Positions 56,838 through 64,000 of a stretch of DNA of 64,000 nucleotides are shown here, piece by piece (within the stretch, counting starts at the first letter, position 1; each line of letters begins with the position of its first letter). Location: assembly GCA_910574635.1 (NCBI GenBank), contig CAJTCG010000002.1:186001-250000 (forward strand), given 5' to 3'. Under the pieces are notes generated by a model. The model saw only the letters and a program-made list of their open reading frames with translations, was not told the origin of the DNA and ran no database searches. The stretch is from Oscillospiraceae bacterium (GTDB lineage Bacteria; Bacillota; Clostridia; Oscillospirales; Oscillospiraceae). Position numbers and translations under genes: made by a program.

Positions 56838-59000
56838 ATGTCCCAAAAGGAAGAATATAAGCGGCTGAAACTGCTCAGGGAAACGAGGGCCAAGGAGTAC
56901 AACGAGTTTACCCGGGGAGGAATTGTCTCCATTCTGCAGCGACTCATCGGATTTCTGACCGACAAGCCTTCGGACGGGATTTCGCTGTATGTAAGCAGCG
57001 CAAAATCCGACTCCTCTTACACAAATGGGAAATCCATTACTCTGGGGATGCCCGACATGTTCTACGACCTCCGCTACGGAGTCCTGGACTGGGGCAGCAT
57101 TCTCAAGGCGCTCCTGGCCCACGAGTCGCAACACATCAACTCCTCCAGCTTCAAGGAATTGGAGAAAATCCAGGAGGACTACGCCGCCTACATGGTTCCC
57201 CGTGGGCTTTCCAAAGCCACGGCAATGGATGTGGCGAAGACGATGCTCAACATCCTGGAGGACGGGCGCATCGAGAACATCATTGTTCACAAGCTGCCAG
57301 GTTTCCGTATCCCCCTGCTGCTTCTCAACAGCGAAATCCGCCGGATGGGCGGCCTGGATGAAGCCGCAAAGACTCCTGGCCAGGAATACTGCGATTTCCA
57401 CAACCAAATCCTGTCGTATACCAAGACCGGGCGCCACTTGCCCAACATCGCGGTATACGCCGGGTCACGTCTGGAAACCGAGTTCCGGGCCATCCAGCGC
57501 TACATTGACGCCGCCGTGGTCGCCGTGACCGCTAAAGACTGCGCCAACCTCTGCCGCAAGCTTTTGTGGCAGATTTCCGACTACATCCTGGAACTGCTCA
57601 AATCCAAGGAGGCCCAAGACAAAGCCTCTGAAATGACGCCCTCCGACGAGTTCACGACGGACAGCGAGTGTGAATACAACCCCGCCCCCTCTCCCGGTTC
57701 TTCCGGGGATTCTTCTGAAGGTTCTTCTTCCAGTGATAAGAAGGGCAGGGGAGACAAGGATGAATCTGCTGACTCTGAAAACGGAAACGGCGGTACGCCT
57801 GAACCCAACGATGGGGAAGGGTCCGGTTCCAAGAAGGGTGAAGGGGACGAGTCCAAGCCCGGCGGTGAAAAATCCAAGGGCAGCAAGGGAGGCGGAGACT
57901 CTTCCAGCTCCAAGGACGGCAAAGGCGAGGGGCGTGACAAGTCCTCAAACGGCAATAGGCTGCCTGAGAGGCTCCTGACGGACCGCAGCGAGGATTGGAC
58001 CGACGACTTCTCCGAAACTGGTCCCGAGGGCTACCTGCCCCTGACCATCACTCCCGAGGAAATGGCCCGGCTTCGGCAGGGCGTGTCCGATGAGATGGAG
58101 ATGGAAGACAAGGAGCTCAAGCCCTCCGCGAGTACACGCTCCATGGAGAAGATTGAGGAGATGTACGCCGGGGAAAGGGACAGAATTTTTGAGGAATCCT
58201 TCCCCGCCGTTACCACAAGCCCGCTGCCTCCCGAGATTCTGAACCCGGCGAGGCAGCTGGAGAAGAAGTTGGAAAAGGTCCTCCACCAGAAGCACACGGA
58301 GCAGCGCGGACGGCGCCACGGCGCATTGGACGTCAGGTCCATGTACCGCAGCCGCCTCCGTGACCCACACGTCTTCTACAAGAAGGGAAGCCCCATCAAG
58401 GCCGACATGGCCGCCTTTATCCTTATGGATAACTCAGGCTCCATGGCCAGCGTTGGCGCGACTATTGAAGACCTGATGTTCAGCAAGTCCGTGCTTTCCA
58501 GAGTCGCTGCTGCGCAAATCGAGTACGCGCTCCGGAACCTGGCGGCTTTGAAAATCAGCCTGTTCGATGTGTCCTGCGGGAAAGTCCGGCACGCCACGCT
58601 GAAACAGTTTGACGAGAAGACCAACGGCACCCGGCTGTATAACTCCGTCAATTCCGTCGGCGTTGGCTGCGGAAACAAGGATGGCTACAGCATCCGGGTC
58701 GCCACGAAGGAACTGTCCGCACGCAGGGAATCCTTAAAGGTCCTTCTTATCCTCTCAGATGGCCTGCCCTCCGATTATAACGGAGGGCCCAGGGCCGGCG
58801 TGGAGGATGTGCGGAACGCCGTAAAGGAAGCGCGTCGTAGGGGAATTATCGTTATCCCCATCATGTTCGGCGATGCCCGCTTCCGGGCACAGAGCGTTGA
58901 GGACTTCACCTACATGTACGAGTCCTTCATCTCCTGCAACCCCATCGACATTTCCGAGGAGTTCCAGAAGCTCTTCTACAATTTGGTGAAAAAGTCATAA
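56838..59000 (+). CDS. Zincin-like plus von Willebrand A domain protein, 720 aa
   Basis: Near residue 95 is LLAHESQHI, an HExxH-like zinc motif, followed by ILEDGRIENI with a candidate third ligand, as in the metallopeptidase-like N-terminal domain of some vWA proteins. A low-complexity Ser/Gly/Lys/Glu linker (280-375) separates it from the C-terminal vWA domain, whose MIDAS motif is ILMDNSGSMAS near residue 535, with a later LSDGLPSDY. AGGAGG precedes the ATG. It is the partner of the upstream AAA+ ATPase. Confidence 0.75.
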   Translation: MSQKEEYKRLKLLRETRAKEYNEFTRGGIVSILQRLIGFLTDKPSDGISLYVSSAKSDSSYTNGKSITLGMPDMFYDLRYGVLDWGSILKALLAHESQHINSSSFKELEKIQEDYAAYMVPRGLSKATAMDVAKTMLNILEDGRIENIIVHKLPGFRIPLLLLNSEIRRMGGLDEAAKTPGQEYCDFHNQILSYTKTGRHLPNIAVYAGSRLETEFRAIQRYIDAAVVAVTAKDCANLCRKLLWQISDYILELLKSKEAQDKASEMTPSDEFTTDSECEYNPAPSPGSSGDSSEGSSSSDKKGRGDKDESADSENGNGGTPEPNDGEGSGSKKGEGDESKPGGEKSKGSKGGGDSSSSKDGKGEGRDKSSNGNRLPERLLTDRSEDWTDDFSETGPEGYLPLTITPEEMARLRQGVSDEMEMEDKELKPSASTRSMEKIEEMYAGERDRIFEESFPAVTTSPLPPEILNPARQLEKKLEKVLHQKHTEQRGRRHGALDVRSMYRSRLRDPHVFYKKGSPIKADMAAFILMDNSGSMASVGATIEDLMFSKSVLSRVAAAQIEYALRNLAALKISLFDVSCGKVRHATLKQFDEKTNGTRLYNSVNSVGVGCGNKDGYSIRVATKELSARRESLKVLLILSDGLPSDYNGGPRAGVEDVRNAVKEARRRGIIVIPIMFGDARFRAQSVEDFTYMYESFISCNPIDISEEFQKLFYNLVKKS

Positions 59001-59008
59001 CCCCAACA

Positions 59009-59037
59009 GAGGGCCCGCCGTTTGGCGGGTCCTTTCA
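59009..59037 (+). terminator. Rho-independent terminator
   Basis: A GGGCCCGCCG/CGGCGGGTCC-type hairpin, then TTTC; ends the cassette. Confidence 0.75.
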
Positions 59038-59039
59038 TA

Positions 59040-59441
59040 TTGTTCTATCAAACTCTCCACCATTACGCCCCATCAATATGTAAAGCCATCTACCTTTACT
59101 GCTATTGCAGGACAGCGTGTTTGCAAACAGAATAAAAATTTATTGATAAAACATGAGAACAAGCGTTCGATTTTTCTCACTGTTTGTCAATAGACATTGC
59201 CTCCTCAACCAGCTAAAATAAGACCATGCAAACCGGTGCTGCCCCACCACGATGGGCAACCTCCATCCGAGCCCTAGCTCGCATGAGTTGCTCACACCAC
59301 TGCGCCGGGTCCCAGTCAGAACCACCGCGGCCCACATCCACTCTCTGTTCGGTAGCTTCACGAACACCTTGCGGACCGGATGGATTTCAAGGGAACTGCA
59401 TTTCATATATTTTATCTACATTTTAAGGAGGCCGTTTCAAT
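59040..59441 (+). other. Long leader before the sigma-factor gene
   Basis: About 400 bp without a convincing gene. The first 140 bp are AT-rich; 59225-59390 is GC-rich and could fold. Close to the gene is CATATATTTTATC (59404-59416), with an ATTTCAAGG 17 nt before it: an imperfect CATA-type or host promoter. AAGGAGG at 59427 is the ribosome site. Confidence 0.4.
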
Positions 59442-60143
59442 ATGTCTGCTACTGTCAATACTGCTGAGGCTGCTGAGGCCATCATTGATATGCTCACCGT
59501 TCCTTCCGACAACGCCGGTCCCGTTGAGGAGCCCAAGCCCAAGCGCCGCCACCGGATGACCCGGGACGAGGCCAACGCCTTCATCGCCGACAATCTCCCC
59601 CTGATTCACTCCGTCCTCAAGCCATACAAGGGCTGCGACGACTATGAGGACCTGTTCCAGGATGCCTCCATTGGCTTCTATAAGGGCATCATGTCCTACG
59701 ACCCGGGCCACGGCGTCAAGATGACCACCTACTGCTTCGAGTGCGCGAAGAACCAGGTCAAGATGAGCCTCCGCCGCAACTCCGCCAAGTCCCGCACCGC
59801 CTCCGTCGTCTCCCTGGACGGCATGCAGGACCCTGACACCGGCAAGTACGACAACATGCTGGAGAAGAACCTGGGTGAGAATGACTCCTTCCACCCCGCC
59901 GCTGAGGACATCGGCGAGACCGTTGGCAACAAGGAGGTTTTCGACGCCGCCATGGTCATCATCCGTAATGAGATGTCCGAGGAAGAGCAGCTGGTCCTCC
60001 AGCGCTTCATGGAGGGTCAGCCCCAGGCGATTACGGCCAAGGAGATTGGCGCCTCTCAGGCTAAGGTCTCCAAGATTCAGAAGCTCGCCCTCGCCAAGCT
60101 GGCCCTGGCAATGCGCGAGCGGAACCTCGGCCCCGAGTTCTGA
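59442..60143 (+). CDS. SigE/SigK-like RNA polymerase sigma factor, 233 aa
   Basis: Region 2 reads CDDYEDLFQDASIGFYKGIMSYDPGHGVKMTTYCFECAKNQ..., then MSLRRNS, and then VVSLDG. This follows sporulation sigma factors SigE and SigK (IEDLISIGTIGLIKA, KLATYA..CIENEILM.LRR, VSLD/VSFD). Region 4 is a helix-turn-helix: LVLQRFMEGQPQAITAKEIGASQAKVSKIQKLALAKL. No pro-sequence like that of SigE or SigK is obvious, though the first ~40 residues are unrelated and acidic. Inference: it recognises the CATA-type promoters spread over the element. It is followed by a strong terminator. Confidence 0.8.
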   Translation: MSATVNTAEAAEAIIDMLTVPSDNAGPVEEPKPKRRHRMTRDEANAFIADNLPLIHSVLKPYKGCDDYEDLFQDASIGFYKGIMSYDPGHGVKMTTYCFECAKNQVKMSLRRNSAKSRTASVVSLDGMQDPDTGKYDNMLEKNLGENDSFHPAAEDIGETVGNKEVFDAAMVIIRNEMSEEEQLVLQRFMEGQPQAITAKEIGASQAKVSKIQKLALAKLALAMRERNLGPEF

Positions 60144-60161
60144 TAAATACATCCTCCTGTT

Positions 60162-60199
60162 CCCCAGGCTGCATGATATGCGGCCTGGGGTTTTCTTTT
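60162..60199 (+). terminator. Rho-independent terminator
   Basis: A CCCCAGGCTGCA/TGCGGCCTGGGG hairpin, then TTTTCTTTT. Confidence 0.9.
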
Positions 60200-60200
60200 G

Positions 60201-60259
60201 CTGTATCGGGCCTCAAAACCTCCTCCCAAAACCAAGCCGCCGATTTCTTCTTTTGTCAA
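60201..60259 (+). repeat. 57-bp intergenic module, copy 12 (pair with copy 13)
   Basis: It starts CTGTATCGGGCCTCA and ends TTCTTCTTTTGTCAA. It is one of the best-conserved copies but is not itself followed by a GCATA box. Confidence 0.65.
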
Positions 60260-60301
60260 TCTGAATCCCTGTCCCATATAGATGTAGAGTAGAGGGCTGT
60301 G

Positions 60302-60360
60302 TTTGGCAAAAGGGAACCGGCCTGGCTTCTGATTTGGGTGGCTCCATAGGTCCGATACTG
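60302..60360 (-). repeat. 57-bp intergenic module, copy 13
   Basis: On plus it reads TTTGGCAAAAGGGAA ... GGTCCGATACTG. It is inverted relative to copy 12. Confidence 0.6.
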
Positions 60361-60385
60361 CCGGAATAGGGGCATATTCTGCCAA

Positions 60386-60413
60386 AATATAAAAGCTGGC
60401 ATCTGCATAGGAT
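60386..60413 (+). promoter_or_regulatory. CATA-type element promoter
   Basis: AATATAAAA then GCATAGGAT (60405-60413), 18-nt spacing. It lies 46 nt before the dnaE ATG. Confidence 0.7.
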
Positions 60414-60459
60414 AACTCCAAATCCATACGGCTATACATATTAGAAAGGAGTTATTTTC

Positions 60460-61806
60460 ATGCTGGTAAAAATCAAAACTGCCGGCCTGAAGGCAGGGCG
60501 GCGGCTGGACTTGAAGAAGGTGGCGGACGGCTGGTCCCTCTGGGACGGTGAGACGCTTCTGGAAGAGTCCGTGCCGGTGCCTGACACGCAGCTGGGTCTG
60601 GACCACTACAAGTGCATCGTCAATGACGATAAAACCGTTCGCGTGGTCCGGTTCGCTGATATCCACCGCCACAGCGACAACTCTCTCAAGGACGGCATCC
60701 TGAGAATCGGCGACATGGTGAAGCACACGGAATACGCCGGGGCTTTGACCGACCACGGCAACCTCTACGGGTTTGTGGAGTACTACAATGCCATGAATGC
60801 CGCCGGGAAGAAGCCCATCATCGGCATGGAGGCCTACCAGGAGAATCTTCAGGGGGAGCTGGACCGGAATCATCTGATTCTGTTGGCGAAAAACGATGCC
60901 GGTTACAAGAACCTCATCCGTCTTTCCTCTGAGAGCTTCGACCACTTCTATCATAAGCCCCATGTCACCTGGGAGATGCTGCGGAAGTATCACGAGGGCA
61001 TCATCTGCACCTCCGCCTGCCTTGGCGGCCTCATTCCCAAGTCCCTTGAAAGAGGAGACCGGGAGAGTGCGGTTTTCGCGGCAAAGGAGCTGCTGAAGAT
61101 TTTCGGGGAAGACTTCTACATCGAAATCCAGAGGCACGGTATCGACATCGAGAAGCAGGTTAACGCCCAGCTGCTTGTGCTGGCGGAAGAGCTGCACATC
61201 CCCGTCGTTGCCACCACCGATTCGCACTATCTGCGGAAAGAGGATACCTTTGCCCACGAGGTCATGATGTGCCTGGAACAGGGGAAGACCATCGACGAGC
61301 CGCACCGGCGGTACGAGGGCACCGGATACCACCTCCGTACCTCTGAGGAGATGGAAGAGTTGTTCGCCGATATCCCTGAGGCTCTGGACAACACCCTCCG
61401 CATCGCGGACAAGTGCAACGTAAACGTGAAAATGGGCGATGTGAACCTGCCCAACTTCGAGATTCCCGCTCCTTTTACTTCTCCGCTGGAGTACTTCAAG
61501 CACATTTGCAAGACGGGCTTCGACGAGCGGTTTAAGGGGAAACCTGAACATGAGGACCCTGTGTACCTGGAGCGGTACGACTACGAAATGAGTGTGATTG
61601 AGAAGATGGGTTTTGAAACCTACTTTCTCATCGTCTGGGATTTCATCAACTACGCGAGAAGCGTCAATGTCTACATTGGCCCTGGCCGCGGCTCCGCAGC
61701 CGGAAGCCTCCTCGCGTTTTGCATGGGAATCACGGACATGGACCCTATCCGATTCAACCTCTTGTTTGAGAGATTTCTGAACCCGGAGCGTGTTTCCTGG
61801 CCGGAT
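60460..61806 (+). CDS. dnaE: DNA polymerase III alpha subunit, exon 1
   Basis: An unusual ~60-residue N-terminal extension precedes the PHP domain ([16 protein letters not shown]69 and H71). Later come [22 protein letters not shown] and the palm start [16 protein letters not shown]. The exon ends at Asp449 in the motif P-D, normally followed by [IF]-D-x-D. The frame then meets TGA at 61807, inside a group I intron; splicing joins Asp449 to Ile-Asp-Thr-Asp at 62235. AAAGGAG precedes the ATG. Main replicative polymerase function is the family role. Confidence 0.9.
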
Positions 61807-62234
61807 TGAGTGGCGCACCAGAGATGCGCCGGCACAGTCGAGCCTATCAGAAATGGTGGGTGTTTGACCCTTTGAATTGTCTGGGACGGAGTAAGAGCCC
61901 TGTCCGCTACAACGTGGGGATGAAAGATGCCCGGGCGTGAATGCGGCGAAAGCAGAAAAAAGCGACAGGGATAGCATATGGGGAAACCCTAAGTGCTGCG
62001 AATACCCAAATCTCCTATCAGCAGGCAAGCCCCGAACAGGGGAAGCTTCAACGACTATCCGCATAGGCGGAGTAGGGGAGGGGCGCCATTGTCCCGATGA
62101 ACCGAAGTTGAGGGGTATCTAAACCGTGAAAGGCAGCCTTCGGAAGGCTGATGCCAGCCCTGCCAGCTGGCATTCGGTAGAACAAGATATAGTCTACTCC
62201 CTATACAAATATGTCGAAAGACAGGGTAGCAAGG
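61807..62234 (+). ncRNA. Group I intron in dnaE, 428 nt, no internal ORF
   Basis: It interrupts the reading frame in phase 0. The 5' exon ends in T and the intron ends in G, as group I introns require. The core is visible: a P7 pair GACTAT (62053-62058) with ATAGTC (62189-62194), the latter inside AAGATATAGTC, the classic 3' P7 signature. GGGGAAACCC (61980-61989) fits a P5-type hairpin and CCCCGAACAGGGG (62030-62042) another stem. No homing-endonuclease frame is present. P1 could not be assigned with confidence. Confidence 0.8.
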
Positions 62235-62567
62235 ATTGACACAGACATCGAGCACATCGGCCGGCAGAAGGTCATCGACTACATCACCAAGAAGTATGGA
62301 GCCGAATCAGTCTGCCGTATCGTGACGTTTGGCACGATGGCCGCCAAAATGGCCATCAAGGACGTTGCCCGGGTCATGGGATTTCCCCCGGGCTGGGCAA
62401 ACAACCTGGCGAAACTGATTCCCAATGAACCCAAAATCACACTGGCTAAGGCTTTTGAAATGAACCCTGAATTGCGGCGGCGGTATGATTCTGACCCCGA
62501 TGTGGCTAAGGTCATTGATGTGGCCAAGGCTCTGGAAGGCTGCAAACGTCATGCCTCGCAGCATGCC
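62235..62567 (+). CDS. dnaE: DNA polymerase III alpha subunit, exon 2 (between intron and intein)
   Basis: It begins IDTDIEHIGRQKVIDYI, completing the catalytic PDIDTD motif with exon 1, and continues through VTFGTMAAKMAIKDVARVMG (the usual ITFG.M.A...IRDV) to KRHASQHA. There the intein begins. In the unspliced DNA the same frame is open back to an ATG at 62211 within the intron. Confidence 0.88.
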
Positions 62568-63644
62568 TGCTTTGAGGCCGGGACTTTGATTACCACCAAG
62601 GACGGGCTGAAGAGAATTGAGGGTGTCCAGTGTGGGGATGAGGTATTGACTCACCTTGGCCGTTTTAAGCCAGTCGTGGATACTATAAAGACTCAGACGG
62701 ACAATGTATATCAGGTGCGCTTTTATGGTGCCCCGCCCATTTTCGTTACCGGCAACCATCCGCTCTATGTGCGGCACCAATCTTCCGTAAAAACTCGTAC
62801 CAACGATGGGGCAAGGACTCGGAGACGGGTTTACGGCACCCCGAGCTGGAAACCGGTGTCTAACATCGTAAATGATGATTATGTGGCCATCCCCGTTAAC
62901 CAAACCGAAGAACTGCCTCGGCTTGAAGGGCTTCCTTACAAAAACCCCGACTTCTGGTGGGTAATCGGTCGCTATATTGGTGACGGATGGACCGAGCAAT
63001 ATCACCGCCCCGAAATCAGTGCCGGTCGATTTGAACGCCGCATCATCATTTGCTGTGGAAAGCAGAATACCTCAAAAACGGTAACCGATATCACGGAGAA
63101 GCTTGAGTCTTGTGGCTTTGCTTATAGGGTAGAGGAGAGCAGAACAACCTATAAGGTCTTCATCAACTCTCTTGACCCCCTGTTTGATTACTTGGACACA
63201 TTTGGACATTATGCGCATGGCAAGCACTTGACTGGAGATGTTTTGAATCTTCCGATTTTGTTTGCTGAATCCTTCTTGGAAGGCTACATGTCTGCTGATG
63301 GGAATTTCTCAAAAACACAATCCATCTACTCCATGAAAACAGTCAGCAAACCACTCGCTCTTGGGTTTATTCAACTTGTAAACAAAATCTTCCATAAAGC
63401 TGCTGGGCTGTCTGTACGCCCGGCACATCAAGATGTTATTGAGGGAAGAACTGTACAGGCAAAAGAAAAATATCAGATTACCTTTACCAAAAACAATCGT
63501 CCTATGCAAAAATCGTTCTATGAGGATGGATTTATCTGGGTGCGGGTCAAGAATGTTTCTATGGAAGTCAAAACCCAGCCCATGTACAACTTGACGGTTT
63601 TGGATGACAGTTCTTACCAAGCAAACGGAATTGCCGCCCACAAC
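62568..63644 (+). mobile_element. Intein in DnaE with LAGLIDADG endonuclease, 359 aa
   Basis: It starts with Cys1 (CFEAGTLITTKDG, block A), has block B TGNHPLYV, and two LAGLIDADG helices (WWVIGRYIGDGW near residue 127; FLEGYMSADGNF near 237). It ends with block F (MYNLTVLDDSSYQANGI) and the terminal His-Asn, followed by Cys as the +1 residue. All splicing residues look intact. It interrupts the conserved QHA-CGLVVAPG segment of DnaE. Splicing would restore the polymerase; the endonuclease would promote homing into intein-less dnaE alleles. Confidence 0.92.
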
Positions 63645-64000
63645 TGCGGCCTCGTTGTCGCCCCAGGCAAGGTCGAGAACTTCCTCCCAACCTCCATGGA
63701 AAAAGACGCCTCTGGTGAGAAGAGCCTTACCTCCCAGGTCGTTATGACCGAGGTGGAGCTGCTGTCCCTCCTCAAGATGGACCTGCTGGGCCTCAAGAAC
63801 CTGAGCGCTATCCATGAGGTCATGGACAACGTGAAGCGCACCAGGGGCATCAAGATGAAGTACCAGGACCTGCCTCTGGATGACCGGGACACCTACAAGA
63901 TGCTTTCCAAGGGCCTTACCGGTGGTGTGTTCCAGCTGGAGTCTTCTGGCATGACAGATGTCATCTGCCAGATGCTTGGCGATATCGACACCCTGCCGGA
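63645..64000 (+). CDS. dnaE: DNA polymerase III alpha subunit, C-extein (3' end missing)
   Basis: It begins CGLVVAPGKVENFLPT and contains LLSLLKMDLLGLKNLSAI, whose Asp matches the third catalytic aspartate of C-family polymerases, and GGVFQLESSGMTDVI, a well-conserved DnaE segment. The frame is open to the window edge, so the rest of the fingers, the beta-binding site and any OB domain lie beyond it. Confidence 0.9.

Noticed and set aside
59140..59406. Minus-strand open frames upstream of the sigma gene, including one reading DWDPAQWCEQLMRARARM
   Set aside because: No start codon with a ribosome site, and it would run into a region that looks like a leader. Kept only as part of the unexplained leader.
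61801..62240. Frameshifted or broken dnaE pseudogene
   Set aside because: The TGA after codon 449 first looks like gene death, but the flanks rejoin exactly to PDIDTD and the gap has group I intron hallmarks.
1..64000. Phage or prophage
   Set aside because: The DnaE, Cmk and RecJ set recalls large phages, but no structural, packaging or lysis genes are seen, while a conjugation system is present.
1..64000. tRNA or rRNA genes
   Set aside because: No cloverleaf-like segment with a T-loop GGTTCGAATCC-type signature was found on either strand by eye; a tRNA search would settle it.

Overview
The window looks like part of a large conjugative plasmid or integrative element from a spore-forming Gram-positive bacterium, most likely a gut Clostridium relative. 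The reasons are strong AGGAGG ribosome sites before almost every gene, a surface protein with S-layer homology domains, a Cna-B/SpaA repeat adhesin with an LPKTG motif, a PrgI/VirB4/VirB6-type secretion system, two proteins consisting of a Spo0A C-terminal-type DNA-binding domain, and two sigma-70-family factors. I see no phage capsid, portal, terminase or tail genes, and no rRNA, tRNA or CRISPR array. No relaxase, VirD4 coupling protein, oriT or replication origin could be identified here, and genes run off both ends.

Layout. 1-4.9 kb: the 3' part of a helicase-nuclease gene, then small unknown genes and an alarmone-hydrolase-like HD protein. 4.9-9.6 kb (minus): an ATP-grasp-like gene with small partners, and a UvrD/PcrA helicase. 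9.8-15.9 kb: small accessory genes, a sigma-like factor, an orphan MqsA-type regulator, a lipoprotein, an overlapping four-gene cluster and cytidylate kinase. 15.9-18 kb: an IS605-type TnpB unit with its right-end RNA plus a second, tnpB-less right end. 18-27 kb: two large surface proteins. 27.5-35.2 kb: the type IV secretion core (membrane proteins, PrgI, split VirB4, a very long VirB6). 35.2-39.9 kb (minus): a Cas4-like/UvrD fusion and RecJ. 40-45.6 kb: an XRE regulator, a Spo0A-C protein, two VirB2-like pilins, a replication-relaxation protein and a CpaE/TadZ-like ATPase. 45.7-53.2 kb: small genes, a YubB-like protein, RecD2 and topoisomerase III. 53.4-59 kb: a small nuclease-like protein and a DUF3150 / HIRAN-MoxR / zincin-vWA cassette. 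59.4-64 kb: a SigE/SigK-like sigma factor and DNA polymerase III alpha (dnaE), which is broken by a group I intron and an intein.

The most striking pattern is regulatory. Thirty sites on both strands share one promoter architecture: AAT[T/C/A], then GCATANNAT, with 18 nt from the A of the AT to the G of GCATA. The single exception has 19. In the usual notation this is AT-N-N16-CATANNAT, which resembles the consensus of the sporulation factors SigE and SigK. The element-encoded sigma factor at 59442 has a region 2 like SigE/SigK. I infer that the element carries its own sigma regulon. Overlapping or next to many of these promoters is a second repeat family of about 57 bp, with conserved ends (CTGTATCGGGCCTCA and TTCTTTTGTCAA) and a variable middle. 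There are 14 copies in both orientations, three of them as inverted pairs.

The gene set implies a replicon that supplies its own polymerase, topoisomerase, four SF1 helicases, RecJ, conjugation machinery, surface adhesins and transcription program.
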